From: Acanthaster planci
Taxonomy: Eukaryota; Echinodermata; Asteroidea; Valvatida; Acanthasteridae
Length of the DNA stretch: 64,000 bases
Assembly (NCBI RefSeq): GCF_001949145.1
Contig: NW_019091375.1
Location: 2,165,443-2,229,442, forward strand
Direction: 5' to 3'
Shown: positions 1-12,708 of the stretch, piece after piece
Numbering within the stretch: the first letter of the stretch is position 1
How the letters are laid out: every line of letters starts with the position of its first letter
Position numbers and translations under genes: made by a program
Notes under the pieces: generated by a model
The model's database searches: none
What the model was told of the DNA's origin: nothing
What the model saw: only the letters and a program-made list of their open reading frames with translations

Positions 1-1333
1 ATACACACTTGCGTGCGTATGCGCGGAAACACAGGAGGCAAGTTGGTCGAGAGCAGTGGGGGAGCTCGGGCTAACTGCACGGGGGGTGGCACCTCGTTGG
101 TGCACACCCTTTTTTCAAGGGGACACCACAAGAAACAAGGTGCATCTGCATAGCTGTATAAACTCAACAGAGATCATTTACAGATTTTAAATGGGAGAAG
201 GGGGGGGGGTGTTGAACGAGCGTCCACTTGGGGGTGGGATGCCCCCGTGCGTGCCTCCTCCCTCGTAATTGTGCCATCGCATATTACTTCAAGTCAGTGT
301 CCATTTGAAATATAGCAATTTATTCCCCAAATTTGTAGCCTTGAAGTTTGCTTTATCAAGGGAAAAAGCCTCACTTCAACGGGTCATTGACTGAACCTTA
401 CTTATTAGCGTGGCGCCTTCATCAATTATTAAAGGCAGTGAAATATTGTGTCCACGTTGGGAATGTTGGCATTTAATGTAAACGCGTCGCCTGTTCACAG
501 CTGTGGATATTTAGTTTGGGTGGACGTGTCCTAACAGGGAATTGTTGACTTAAAACCATGCCTCAACCTGCTCCGACATGAAAAAAAGAAAGTAAAACCC
601 GGTTAACTTGCAGCGGATGATAAAAACGAATTTCACATAAATGTGCAATAGTGATCCATTTGGATTGTTTGGAATTAGTTTTCTGAAATGCTCTGATACT
701 GTGGCGAACTCGGTTGAGTTAACTTGCGCTAGTAGCCTTGTGGAAAAGAAGTTTTTGTTGGAAACGTCTACTTTCAGTCTTCCATTTGTGTTTGATAATC
801 TGTCACCGTTTCCACGAAGAGACGAAAATGTTCAAATGATATTTCATTTTTTTTCGATTTTGATGGTGTTCACTATTTGGTTTTAAAACCTCTTACCTGA
901 CTATTTTGACATGATTAATGACAAACTTAGATTAATGTTGTTAAGATCATGGATTTCGATAATTGCATTTTGGGTTTCCACAAAGAGACACAGATCTGAC
1001 TGCCTTTCGTACACGTGCAAAACGTATTGGCTGGAAAGGATGAAAAGTAGGTCAACTCGGGTTTAGTTTTCACATCTTTGCTACACTCAAAGACTCGCAC
1101 ACGTAAATGTGCGTGTTTAGCACAACGACCCAAATGTAGGAAAACGTAGATTTTCAATTCTACGAAAAGACACCGATTCTTACCAATTGATGTTGGGTAA
1201 TTAACCACATATATTACTTGCTTACCGCAAAGGTTTCTTTCTCAACGAATTTCCAAGGGCTTTTATTGCAAAAACAATGTTCCATAATTATGGTTATTTA
1301 ATTTAAATCAATACAGGCGATTCACAATATTGG

Positions 1334-1448
1334 GCCTCCAAGAGTTTGCAAGGCGTTGGCCAATCACAACGCACGGAATCTGTCGACCTCTCCAAACGCG
1401 CATGGGTAGACAGATCTCTCGCATAACGCGTTGCAAACTCTTGGAGGC
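1334..1448. repeat. Inverted repeat with 18-bp perfect arms
   Basis: The arms at 1334-1351 and 1431-1448 (GCCTCCAAGAGTTTGCAA and its complement) match exactly and enclose about 79 bases. Such a structure can be the remains of a fold-back or MITE-type element. No target-site duplication was identified. Confidence 0.7.
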
Positions 1449-2192
1449 GCACTATTATGAATCGAGATTTGTCTGTCTGCATACTCGGGTTATATTCCTT
1501 TTATCCTTCATTTGTTTCAATTATCATCATTGATTGCTTTTTATCTGTTCTTTTCAAAAGTTGACATTTGTTGTTTTTCTCTCTTACTTTCATTCCAACG
1601 ATGAATTATTTTTTGCATCTTCGATTTCAGTTCGAGAATATGGATTATATATCTAAACTTCTTATCTTAAATCTAAGCTGTAAATTTGAATGTTTCCAAT
1701 CCACTAATTTATAAAAAGTAAAATAGACTAAACCCTTTCATTAATGATTACTGATCACCCGGTATATCCACAGTCCCTGCTTACGACAGAGGTTTCGCTG
1801 GCCGCATAATAAGTTTTGGAATGCTCCACTTAAAAACAATTATCTTTAGCAAGAGGTCAACAAGTATCAGTTATTGGGATCAGCGTTTTTCATAAATGGT
1901 GAAGACAGGGTGTCATTTTTACGGTACATGTCAATTTTGATAGTTTGGTGTCAGTATTTCCAAAGAGAAGGACGGGTTTCCTTTTATTTATTGCGAAATA
2001 AATTTTGAATTGTAGCTATTTTTAAAAAGATTAATAATTGTGCGTTTTGTCTCCTGTGCAGATTTTTATTTACCTCACAATATTCGATTTCGAAAATAAA
2101 ACGTCCGAAGGAATATCCAACAATCCTTTATCGTCATGCTTCCTCTCCAAAAATGGATCCCTCCAGAGGAGTCGTCATCTCTGTTTTGTTGT

Positions 2193-2213
2193 GTTTGTTT
2201 GTTTGTTTGTTTT
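2193..2213. repeat. GTTT tetranucleotide microsatellite
   Basis: About five tandem GTTT units are seen directly. Confidence 0.8.
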
Positions 2214-2994
2214 GCCAAAGTAACTCGATTCCATTTGGGTGGGGTTCGTACAGAAGATAGGGTCAGACTTGTACAGGTACCATGCATGCCATACCCGAAG
2301 GCTTTGTATTTCTATGAGCGATATTGTTTTTTCCCCTTCCCTCAAAGAGTGAAAACCTCAACAAAATTCAGTCCCACCCCGAGAATGCCAACAATCACAA
2401 GATTACATAGAAATTAAATTTTCTCTCCTCTACAAAATCCCCCTCCAAAGTTCTGTATCCTTCCAAAGAAGGCATTAACATCCCAATTGATCAGTTAGCG
2501 GTACACTGTACAGATTAGAATATTTACCATCTCACCGATTGGTCTGAGAATCACGCAGCCATGTACATATCTATGCCCAATTTATAAAGTGCATCTGCCT
2601 TCATTCTTGGTGAGATTGTGAGGCTGCTTCTTTGCAAGTGCAATGGTTTCGCATCCACGGCCATTCGTGGCCACCTTAGATTGTGGCCATTCATTGTGCA
2701 GGGAAGCTGATGACGCATGCTCAGAGGTCACACCGTGCATCGCTCCCGCAGTACATGTACATTAATTTTATGTATGGAAAGGACAGGAAATGAGGCATTA
2801 CTGACTGCAATTGCGTTGCTATCAGACAGCAGCAGTGCTAGCGGGAAATGCTAGTGCAGGCAATGTGAAAATCAAGCCTGCCAACGAATTAGCCTCATCC
2901 CACTTTTTACCCAGCCGGGACAGCGTTCTACAAGATAGGCACGCCCAACAGTGCTGGGTTTCTGGAGATCCAGCCTGACTGTGTACAGTCCATA

Positions 2995-3133
2995 ATGAGC
3001 ATGCTGTCTGTCGGCAGCGACTCCCGTCGGCCCGGCGGCGTCCGGGCGTGCGTTCTACCGCTTCTCGTTTTCTTCGTGTTTGTCGTCGGTTATCTCATTG
3101 GCAGCTGGTCGTCGCCCCTTTCCACCAACCCTG
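2995..3133 (+). CDS. DUF3431 locus, exon 1: cytosolic tail and signal anchor
   Basis: The exon encodes 46 residues plus one base. Residues 1-17 are short and basic (R11, R12, R17). Residues ~18-38 are a strongly hydrophobic segment (LPLLVFFVFVVGYLIG), followed by a Ser/Pro-rich piece. This is the layout of a type II signal anchor, with a cytosolic N-terminus and a luminal C-terminus. The ATG is the first in frame after an upstream stop at 2890-2892; a second ATG lies two codons on. The exon ends at a consensus donor (CCTG|GTAAGT) in phase 1, the phase required by the acceptors of all three DUF3431 last exons downstream (15776, 19516, 24042). Joining it to the nearest gives a 315-residue protein. 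The link is inferred from phase and orientation only: the intron would be 12.6 kb and an intervening exon could exist. Transcript evidence would settle it. Confidence 0.6.
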
Positions 3134-6100
3134 GTAAGTTTTTCGGAAACACAGCACCTTGAAAAAAAGTGTTTATGGAAGTAATTTTTCCATGGAGCGC
3201 TTTTATTTTTGCGACTTCTTCCCTAACGCACGTCCTCAACGATCCGCAAGCCCCTCGTGCTAAAAATAAACACATTTGCTGTCGCATAATGTTGTAAATC
3301 ATTATAGCCATGTGCTCGTGAACGATCTCGTCTTCCATTCCATTGTTTAAAAAAATCTTGCTCCTTCGTTGACACTTTTTTAGTTCGAGTTATAATTTTT
3401 TCTAGGACTTTTGTTATTTTATGTCAATCGATGGGCAGCTTAATTTGATAAAAATAAGGCTTAGACACCACAGGTGTGCCCGAAATTAATGGTATGGAGC
3501 GTTGAGGGGTTATATACGTGAATTCCATGAGCTAAACCATTTATTTTTTTGTTTTACAGTACTGCGAGTTGATGAATAAAAGCCACTCAGTTAAATGGAA
3601 GGGATAGACCTGAGTAGGGGAAAAATATTTAAAACCGTGAGACAAATTAGGCTGGGTTTGTCGTCAGATATCCTGCCTTGGACCTTTATTTGGTTCAAGG
3701 TTTTACCCCAAAATATTGAGTTTAAAGAGGCATTCCTTGTGAATTCCTGTACTAAGTACCCACCACGTATAGAGCAAAACAGAAAAAAGTGGTTAACAGA
3801 AAACTTCTTAGAAAAACCATTCCAAACAGTATTGTTTTGTTTGCACGTTTAAAAGAATATATATAGGCCTATACACGTAAATATGTATTTGAATTGATGG
3901 ATGCCCTGACCGTCTATCTGGTCAGTGACCGGCATACGCTGCGGCAGATGGGCTAAAGCCGATATAAGCTTCGAAGATTGCAAACAGCAATTGTAATCCT
4001 GTGAGATGTCTGTTATAAATCAGTTTAAAAATGCATTGATCTAGACTGTTTTTTGTGGGCAAATGTTTATTCGACTCCAGTTTTCTGTTTATGGCGGAAG
4101 ATAAAATCTGCAGTTTAATGCCAATGGCATCTCGATGGGGAAAACAGCTCAAGTCACCCAAACAAGAATTTAGCACACCTGTCTTTTTCAATTAGTGTGC
4201 TAGGAGATAACTTTGGACTGCCCATGAAAACGTGAGCCGAGGGATATTCTACATTTCACGAAAATTAGAAAAGCGATTGGCTGAGGGCGTAAGACCTCCC
4301 TCAGTTTCATTTGTAAATGAAGCAGTTTTGAAAATCAATATCTGTTCCCAAGAACACCAGGATTCAACCAGTTGCTTAAAATGTGTAATATCCGTAATAC
4401 GTTCTCTTGGTCAATTACAGCGTGTCAACACGACGGGCTGCAAAGGTGTCAGGCATCTTCCTGCGAGAAAATTGCAGACACAGATGTCTCTGTCACTCTA
4501 CATTGGCCCAAAAGCATTATAGTTTCCATTTTATGAAATGAAAACACGTTTGGCATCTCGCTTTTTATCCAAGTACTCACTTAGTTAATTATCACTTTCT
4601 CTTTAATTAAAAGCCAGTTCGTAATCCGCATTTTGACGGTGAACTTTAATATCATTATGTCGCCAATTTATTCAGATAAAAGCCGAGTGTTTGCACCTTT
4701 AAACCGATAGAGTTTCCCTTCGTTGTGATAAAGACATGCAGGAAACGCACACGCAAAATGAAGTCAACGAGGTTCTCTAAGCTAACACAAGACACCGCGG
4801 CGCCATTTTCACCACTGATCGTACTTTATATTGACATCACCACAGCAGCAGCATTTCAGCGGATCATATTAAAAATTTACAGACCGTCGAACTAGTTCAA
4901 ACTAGGGCCCATAACTGAAACATCGAATGACTTTAATGTGATATTTCAGAAAACAAGCTTTCAGTTCCCTGGGAAAAAAACGACAGAAGTCCAATACATC
5001 ATTGACTCAAGCCTACATCATTACATCATGCATACATCATGCTGCTTAAACTGTTCATAATATTCAGGTTTCTTCTGGCTCTGCGTAATAACTATATCTC
5101 ATGTAAATTTAGAAGCTGATGGTCTTTACGACTAAAGTGAATTATGCGCCAATTAGAAAATTGATTCAGGCCACGATGAATACATTGCAACTGTTATGAT
5201 ATGATCTCCCCACCTCCATGTTTTAATGTACATTTAAAATTCAGCGCAAGCCAGACGGCCCGGATAGTTTAAGGGACACGGTATGCGGAACACGCGGCCG
5301 CGGAGCCGCCGGTCTTACGCTACGCAAATTGCACGCACAATACAAACCCACCAACAGTATGAAAAACTGAAATTACTCATGGCATGATGCAGATAATGCA
5401 TTGGCAGTCACCATTCATTTTCTTGCGGGCTCTATTTTGCATGAGTGTTCCTGACCTTTTTCTACAAAGGAACACGCATAGCACGACATATCTATATTGC
5501 CAATTGAATTCTACGGCCTTCCAGGATTTGTCCATGCATGTCACGAGGGCAAGAAATACAATAGGCCCAAGGACAAAGCAATGAACAACTCGTGCACGGA
5601 CTGAGTATGAAGCCAAACGCTGCTTTTTTTCTTAAAGCAGGATGATTTTCTGGAAACGCATATGAGGTTGTGAGATGTGCCTCTCTCTTCATTCTAAAGT
5701 ACAAACTCTCAAACTTTGACTAGGCTCCGCAGTCAGTTGGTTGGACTTTGACTAAATTGCTTTAGCAGCCCTGCTCTGTATAGCTGCAAGCGAACTGGGG
5801 TGCGGTTGTTAAGAGTGATAATTGTCCATAATCTACCATCATGGACACACGTATTGGGAAAAAAAGAATGCGCTTTTGGTTTTCCCAATTACACAGTAGC
5901 CTAGGGGTGTGAATTTACGTTTAATTTGAAAAAAACAAACAAACGTTCAGTAACTTTCCCATACCGTTTAAAGGTGTAAACGTCCCACCTTTACCACGGT
6001 ATCATTGAAAACTAACAAACTGTGCAATGTTAACAGTTGACACAAAGTTCCGGTGATGAATTCATGGACATTTGACAGTCCAATAGGTTTGTACAGGGAA

Positions 6101-6540
6101 TGTCTAAAATCGCAATTCATGATACAATATATGTAAATGTCTGATCTCTAAAACATGAACATTTGCTGTATAAGCCTGTATATGAATGTTCACTTGTGTC
6201 GAGAGAAATCAGACATTCGTTGAACAAACGACTGTCATGAGGTATACAGGCTATTTTCTTGCCAATGTCAATGAAAAATGGTGGAAAGCGTCACACCCAA
6301 TGTCAGAATCAATTTTAGCATTACTCTGCGTGTAATAGGGTGGATTTTGTTGAGCGTTCGTTTTGCTGAGCAATGAATTAATGAATTGTTCACCTGGGTA
6401 GTTTTTCTTTGACATTCTTTGAAACATATTAACTTGTTCTTAAACTTAATGTAGGCAGATTTGTCATGAACTGTAGGACTCTTAAGATTTTGTTACACAC
6501 AGAGGTTATTTCTCTGATTGAACAACGAATTCCTTTCGTT
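3134..6540. other. Probable intron sequence, nothing recognised
   Basis: AT-rich DNA with only short, unrecognisable open frames. A small GC-rich patch at about 5255-5330 contains a NotI-like GCGGCCGC palindrome but no coding signal. Confidence 0.45.
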
Positions 6541-7290
6541 ATCCAAGGTGATTTGACTTATTAATACGACTTCGGAGCTCACACTGAGGAAATTTCTTAT
6601 CATAAAGATATGGCATTCTCATAGGCCTCATAAACATTATCTGGCGCAGGTAATCTCTGCCAGTGAAGGCCATTATGATCCTGGTTAAAGTGCTGGATAT
6701 TTCTTTTACTAACATCACGCTTGACACATGCGGCAGTTTTCGAATTTTTAGTTGTGCGCTTGTCGATTGTGATAAAGTCAGGCAAATGATCACTTATATC
6801 AGTCATAAGGATACCTGCACCTGTGATTGGAGAAATCATTTGCAAACGTATCCTTCAAGGTATAGAACTTTCACCTGTAACTATGGTAGGTTTATCAATC
6901 ACTGGATGGAAGGAGCGCGCAGACAGCGTATTGCACAGAGTTATATGTGTTATATTGTAGCAAATCTACATGTCTATTAGAATCTCATGTGTGTTCTCAT
7001 TTTCGATTCTACACATCATTGAGTAATTCCACAAATCTAGCAGAGGAGACATCAGGGGGCTTGTAGATTATTCCCGCAATAATGTTAAACATTTTGGAGT
7101 TTCCATGTCAACAATGCCTGATTCAATTTTTAGTGTCTTGATGCAAATGTTGTTTCTAATCTTATTGGCGTAATCTTCTTGGATATAGACTGCAGCTCTG
7201 CCATATTGTTTAGTTGGTTGGCAAAAGCGTTCAATGACATAACCTGGAGTATTCACAAAAGGATCGCCAAGAGACTTCAAGTCTTATCAC
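6541..7290 (-). pseudogene. Decayed LINE, endonuclease region
   Basis: Read on the minus strand in shifting frames, this stretch follows the order of a non-LTR retrotransposon AP-like endonuclease. First comes GRAAVYIQEDYANKI (7068-7280). Next is IIAGIIYKPPDVSSARFVEL (~7020-7090), the usual IxxGVIYRPP segment. Then comes VIDKPTIVTGES, and finally ILMTDISDHLPDF (6600-6845), which carries the SDH endonuclease motif. The linker YDKKFPQCE (~6580) precedes where the reverse transcriptase would begin, but none follows. Stops and frameshifts separate the pieces, so it is dead. The motif order fits jockey/CR1-type LINEs; the exact clade was not determined. Confidence 0.75.
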
Positions 7291-7341
7291 GTGAAGTTTA
7301 ATTACGGGCTTATTATATTATTTTATTTATATTATTTTCAT

Positions 7342-7453
7342 AAACACTGTATACTCTGTGCTTGTCCGAGAGCTTGCGAAGAAACTTTACAAGCTTACTC
7401 GGGTGGGATTTACGGACGCAAGCTCTCGGACAAGCACAGAGCATACAGTGTTT
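7342..7453. repeat. Palindrome, 37-bp arms (copy A)
   Basis: The arms 7342-7378 and 7417-7453 match at 36 of 37 positions when one is reverse-complemented, with a 38-base loop. The arm sequence (ACTGTATACTCTGTGCTTGT) is also the outer end of the adjacent SINE, so the palindrome is best read as a truncated SINE end abutting another copy head to head. Confidence 0.85.
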
Positions 7454-7720
7454 AAATACATACAAATAATATATAAATACAAATTTGGAGTAGGGGCAAA
7501 ACCCTTAATTAAATTAACATCTTCCCGACACAAAAAGCACATCTTGACAATAGGTGGCGGTACCCGCTGCAACACCTGACTCGGACCGGTCAGCCGATTC
7601 CAGCAAGCTCGGTTGTCGAAGGAGGAGGTGGCGGGTTCGAGTCCCACCCGAGTAAGCTTGCAATTTTTTTGCAAGCTTTTGGACAAGCACTGAGTATACA
7701 GTGTTTATAAATATAATCCG
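7415..7720 (+). mobile_element. tRNA-related SINE-like repeat, copy 1
   Basis: Contains a good RNA polymerase III B box (GGTTCGAGTCC, 7634-7644) with flanking complementary bases as in a tRNA T arm (GGCGGGTTCGAGTCCCACC). Both ends carry the motif related to CAAGCTCTCGGACAAGCAC. The same element occurs at 9268-9580 and, truncated, at 62757-62865. No complete tRNA cloverleaf is visible, so it is called tRNA-related rather than a tRNA gene. Confidence 0.65.
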
Positions 7721-8927
7721 TCGGGTGAAGGCAAAACCGGTGTTTAAAATTAACATACCCCTGACGCAAAAAAAAACCATCTTGACAATAAGTCTCGGAA
7801 ATACCAGTGATGGGAAAATCATTGTCTAAAATCCCCCCCGGTAAAAGTAAAGGTTCCGCCAAAGAACCCCCCCCCCCCGGGAAAGCCGTATTATTTTTTT
7901 TTACCAGATCCCACGATATCACCGACATGTGAAATACCCGGAATGAAGTGTGCCATTGCTGCAGATTTCAAGTCGATATTTACTTCTCTAATGCACGTGT
8001 GGGCTGATAAGCATTATTCAAACATGGTGCAACCCCCCCCCCCTTGACAAAAGAAGAATGCAAACAAATCGAAGCAGTGATCTTAAAAATGAAATAAACA
8101 GGGTGCAGTGTTCGGGTGTTGTGAAAGCAGCAACGCTCAAGGCACAAGAGGCGGCAGTGTGCCATTCGTGGAATAGCTTCACCATTGAACACAGAAGAGA
8201 CCCCTGACCCGGTGGACTGCACCAGACTGAGGGCTCACTATACATTGAATAGTGGCCATTTTTACTTTGGAACCAGAAGGGCTGTTCAGTTTATATGCAG
8301 CACAGCATGCAGTCATTGTGGGATAATTGTCCATGTGTACTGACGGTATAATTCTCCATTTTGGTTCCAACAGTTGAGACACTCATGTCGCAGCTCTCTC
8401 AGTAAATAGCTCTCACTTGAAGTACCAGCCGATGGCGCTGCGCGTACGGAGTCGATTCTGTTAGGTACTCGGACTCTACCTTCCTTCGTTCGAAACTAAT
8501 TTTCATAACCTTTAAAGAGAATGGTAGGGGATGAACTGATTGTCGCGAGATCCATAGATTTCATGCAGGATCAACTGAGAGTGCAGTGCGGTCGAGCGAT
8601 CCTGCATATTCTGTGTCATGCGTCACAGCAACAGGCATCGTCGGGAAGAAGCGAGGCATCACTTGCAAATAACGGACCACTTTTGTCCCAGCTGTGTCGG
8701 TGTTAACCGACGAGGTCAAATACTGCTTCAAGTGTCCCCAGACTAGCCGATCAAAGAATCATTCGACACAAGGCAACAGTCAAACAAAATACTAATATAA
8801 CAAAGAAGAAATTGACACGCATAGCAACTTGGTTACTGAATCAAAAGTCACACAAAAGCACTCTCCACCAGGAAAAAATGACCCATGAATGGACAACAAA
8901 TAAATAACCAATGACAAAGTGAACCTG

Positions 8928-8928
8928 N
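8928..8928. other. Single unresolved base at duplication junction
   Basis: One N lies exactly between copy A and copy B of the duplicated block, which points to an assembly join. Confidence 0.95.
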
Positions 8929-8934
8929 ACAATA

Positions 8935-9133
8935 ATGTTACCCATTTTGGAGTTTCCATCTCAACAATGCATGATTCAATTTTCAGTGTCTTGATGCAAA
9001 TATTGTTTCTGATCTTATTGGCGTAATCTTCTTGGATATAGACTGCAGCTCTGCCATATTGATTAGTTGGTTGGCAAAAGCCTTCAATGACATAACCTGG
9101 AGTATCCACAAGAGGATCGCCAAGAGACTTCAA
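8935..9133 (-). pseudogene. LINE endonuclease fragment, second copy
   Basis: Same endonuclease segment as at 7083-7290 (GRAAVYIQEDYANKI), here without the later endonuclease motifs because the copy begins at the N. It is part of the duplicated block, not an independent insertion. Confidence 0.75.
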
Positions 9134-9194
9134 GCCTTATCACGTGAAGTTTAATTACGGCCTTATTATATTATTTTATTTATATTATTTTCAT

Positions 9195-9306
9195 AAACAC
9201 TGTATACCCTGTGCTTGTCCGAGAGCTTGCGAAGAAATTTTGCAAGCTTACTCGGGTGGGATTTACGGACGCAAGCTCTCGGACAAGCACAGAGCATACA
9301 GTGTTT
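9195..9306. repeat. Palindrome, 37-bp arms (copy B)
   Basis: Counterpart of the 7342-7453 palindrome; arms at 9195-9231 and 9270-9306. Confidence 0.8.
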
Positions 9307-9580
9307 AAATACATAAAAAAAAATATATATATAAATACAAATGTGGGGTAAGGACAAAACCCTTAATTAAAATCTCAATAACATCTCCCCGACACAAAAA
9401 GCACATCTCACATCTTGACAATAGGTGGCGGTACCCGCTGCTACACCTGACTCGGACCGGCCAGCCGACCCCGGCAAGCTCGGTTGTCGAAGGAGGAGGT
9501 GGCGGGTTCGAGTCCCACTCGAGTAAGCTTGTGAATTTTTTGCAAGTTTTTGGACAAGAACTGAGTATACAGTGTTTATA
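9268..9580 (+). mobile_element. tRNA-related SINE-like repeat, copy 2
   Basis: Counterpart of the 7415-7720 element within the duplication, with the B box GGTTCGAGTCC at 9505-9515. Confidence 0.65.
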
Positions 9581-10892
9581 AATATAATACGTCGGGTGAA
9601 GGCAAAACCGGTATTTAAAATTAACACACCCCTGACGCAAAAAATACATCTTGACAATAAGTCTCGGAAATACCAGTGATGGGAAAATCATTGTCTAAAA
9701 TACCCCCCCCCCGGTAAAAGTAAAGGTTCCGCCAAAGAACCCCCCCCCGGAAAATGTAAAAGTTCGGCTAAGCTACTGCCGGAATAACAGACTAAGTACA
9801 GCCAATCACCAAAAAGTAAGGTTTAGAAATAACACGGCCGATGCAGCCGTGTTATTTTTTTTTTTTACCTGATCCCATGATTTCACCGACATGTGAAACA
9901 CCCAGAATGAAGCGTGCCATTGCTGCAGATTTCAAGTCGATATTTACTTCTCTAATGTCATGTAAGTGTGGGCTGATAAGCATTATGCAAACATGGGGCA
10001 ACCCCCCCGACAAAAGAAGAATGCAAACAAATCGAAGCAGTGATCTTACAAATGAAATAAACAGTGTGCAGTGTTCGGGTATTGTAAAAGTAGCAACGCT
10101 CAAGGCACAATAAGAGGCGGCAGTGTGCCATTCGTGGAATAGCTTCACCATTGAACACAGAAGAGACCCCTGACCCGGTGGACCGCACCAACCTGAGGGC
10201 TCACTATACATTGAATAGTGACCATTGTTTGGCGTATTCGGCTGATTTGAATTAGAGCTGCATATAGAGAGAATAGCGCATATTTAAGACTTTGGAACCA
10301 GAGGGGCTGTTCAGTTTATACGCAGCACAGCATGCAGTTATTGTGGGATAATTGTCCATGTGTACTGACGGTATAATTCTCCATTTTGGTTCCAACAGTT
10401 GAGACACTCATGTCGCAGCTCTCTCAGTAAATAGCTCTCATTTGAAGTACCAGCCGATGGCGCTGCGCGTACGGAGTCGATTCTGTTCGGCAATCGGACT
10501 CTACCTCCCTCGTTCGAAACTAATTTTCATAACCTTTAAAGAGAATGGTAGGGGATGAACTGATTGTCACGAGATCCATAGATTTCATGCTGGATCAACT
10601 GAGAGTGCAGTGCGGTCGAGCGATCCTGCATATTCTGTGTCATGCGTCACAGCAACAGGCATCGTCGGGAAGAAGCGAGGCATCACTTGCAAATAACGGA
10701 CCACTTTTGTCCCAGCTGTGTCGGTGTTAACCGATGAGGTCAAATACTGCTTCAAGTGTCCCCAGACTAGCCGATCAAAGAATCATTCGACACAAGGCAA
10801 CAGTGAAACGAAATACTAATATAACAAAGAAGAAATTGACACGCATAGCAACTTGGGTACTGAATCAAAAGTCACACAAAGCACTCTCCACC

Positions 10893-11003
10893 NNNNNNNN
10901 NNNNNNNNNNNNNNNNNNNNNNNNNNNNNNNNNNNNNNNNNNNNNNNNNNNNNNNNNNNNNNNNNNNNNNNNNNNNNNNNNNNNNNNNNNNNNNNNNNNN
11001 NNN
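10893..11003. other. Assembly gap (111 N)
   Basis: Run of Ns of unknown true length that truncates duplication copy B. Confidence 0.99.
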
Positions 11004-12708
11004 GGTAGCAAGTTTCTTTTGCTGTCCAGTGTAGTATTTAGCATTTTCTTGGGTATAGTTTTTCGTTGCCGCTACATAAAAGTAAAAAAAAAACAGAATG
11101 CAGTTGGAGGGGCTCTGTGCTGAACTTCATTAATAGGCTATTTCATCACATTCTGTTATCATTGTATGCATGCATTACCTGGCTAATAATTTAACAGCAG
11201 AATCGATTTTTTTGGACAGAGTATTACAAAAGCCACTGTTGCCATGAAGCATACATTATCAAAAAGTGAAAGTATTTTTAAAAATTTATTTCCAATTTTA
11301 TTATGTTCATTTTTTTATGATGCAAAACGAACTTAAAAGTACATCTCGCCTGAAAATGCGTTTGTGATTTGGGCGGTGATTACAGAGATCTGTTCAGGGT
11401 CATTCGCAACATTCGTCCAGTAAGGGAACACGAATAGCTAGCTAGGCATCCATTGAAGAAAGAAGGCAGAAATCCTGGGTATTGATTGATTAATTCATTC
11501 CTCTTGGTTTATTTCAAGATCAATAATCACCTCGTTCATGGCACAAAAACCAAATGGCGGTCAATAGTTATATGAAAACATTGAAACATTCAATATATAA
11601 TTACGAGCATTAAGATAAATAGCTAGTCAAACATATAGCATAAAGAGAAGTAAACATTGGCAGTGAGGAAATACATGTGCACAGAAGAACATAATCATAC
11701 GATGCCTGGTTAACAAAAAATTGTCATACTGGTACATACTGTCATTCAAAAAAATGCAACTCTCAGGAATGAGATAAGCCGAACGCTTGTTCGATATTGG
11801 CGTTTTTCTTTTCGTCACATAACAGAAATTAGCAGTTTTTCGGAATTTTCTCTGTGAATTGTTCTGTGAAGATGTTTCGTAATTGCACCATTGATATAGG
11901 ACTGAGCGCGGCTTCATTATGCTAGCACACCAGCCATTCAACATTCCGGATTTACTAATGTCATGCACCGTCGGCCCCGCAACTGGAGCGGAATGTGCGG
12001 TATACCTGAATTCCCGACGCGGCACGTGCACAATCCAACCGCCCAATGATCGACCCAGTACAGAAGCAAGGCTAACGCAATATCAATATCAATGGAGCCA
12101 TGTTTTCTCATTGAAAATGAACATCTTGGCAATCAATACCAGGCAGATGTTTTCCTATTAAAAATGATTGTTTGAGTGACCTCGTGTTTTGACGCTGGGG
12201 ACAGGCAAATTACGGTATTAACTGTGATAAACTGCACAGATGTTTGAACTTTCGCTGGGGGATTTTACTGAGGACAACGCCTATTCAGCAATAAACGTCG
12301 ATTCGATCGATAGCCAGTACAGCTGGTGGAAAGGGAGGCTGGACTGGCAAGGCTCGACGGCTTGAAGAGGTTCGTAGAGAATTTCTTAGCAGCTTACACG
12401 GCAACAGATTTGTTTAGGAAGTGCTGTCTCGCGTGTGTTTCCATCTGGCGAGTCAGTGGGAACATAGTGTGGGTAACAAGTAGAAAAATGTGACTTCAAG
12501 CATAACATCTTCGTGAATTTCCCAAAGCCATTTTACAAGAATAGGCCTACTACTCCCTACCCTGTGGAAACTGCAGTTTTGCTCTGTGTAAACCCAACTC
12601 AACTTTCACTATAACTGCAGTTCTCGAGCCATCTTTGGAACAATGTTTAGCTGGTGTGTACCATAAATCACTTCGCAGGTGCTGGTAAAACGCCCGCAAG
12701 GGACTTTA
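11004..12708. other. Non-coding stretch, nothing recognised
   Basis: AT-rich sequence with short open frames on both strands and no domain, repeat or splice pattern I can support. Confidence 0.45.

Larger units (their letters stand above)
1..2994. other. Upstream region without a recognised gene
   Basis: No exon can be supported here; the open frames are short and show no known motif. It holds a perfect 18-bp inverted repeat (1334-1448) and a short GTTT microsatellite (2193-2213). The last ~250 bases before the anchor exon at 2995 are less AT-rich and may be its 5' untranslated region or promoter, but no clear TATA box was seen. Confidence 0.5.
7083..8927. repeat. Tandem duplication, copy A
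   Basis: This block recurs almost base for base at about 8935-10892. It contains part of the LINE endonuclease, a 37-bp palindrome, a tRNA-like SINE, C-rich homopolymers, and a stretch with a small open frame (8521-8706) that I do not recognise. The offset between copies grows from about 1853 to 2024 bases because copy B carries two extra pieces. The copy ends one base before a single N (8928). Confidence 0.85.
8929..10892. repeat. Tandem duplication, copy B
   Basis: Near-identical second copy of 7083-8880. It differs by scattered substitutions and by two extra segments: about 95 bases at 9748-9850, including an 11-bp hairpin AATAACACGGC (9828-9856), and about 65 bases at 10228-10292. The copy stops at a 111-base N gap. 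The position of both copies against Ns suggests two haplotypes laid end to end as much as a true duplication. Confidence 0.85.

Noticed and set aside
7600-7670. Possible tRNA gene around the B box
   Set aside because: Only a T-arm-like segment is convincing; no matching acceptor stem, D arm or anticodon arm could be folded.
8521-8706. 61-residue frame repeated at 10545-10730
   Set aside because: It is duplicated only because the whole block is duplicated. No domain or splice context, so it is not called a gene.
9828-9870. 11-bp hairpin followed by a T run, resembling a bacterial terminator
   Set aside because: The window is eukaryotic and the hairpin lies in repeat DNA; intrinsic terminators do not apply.
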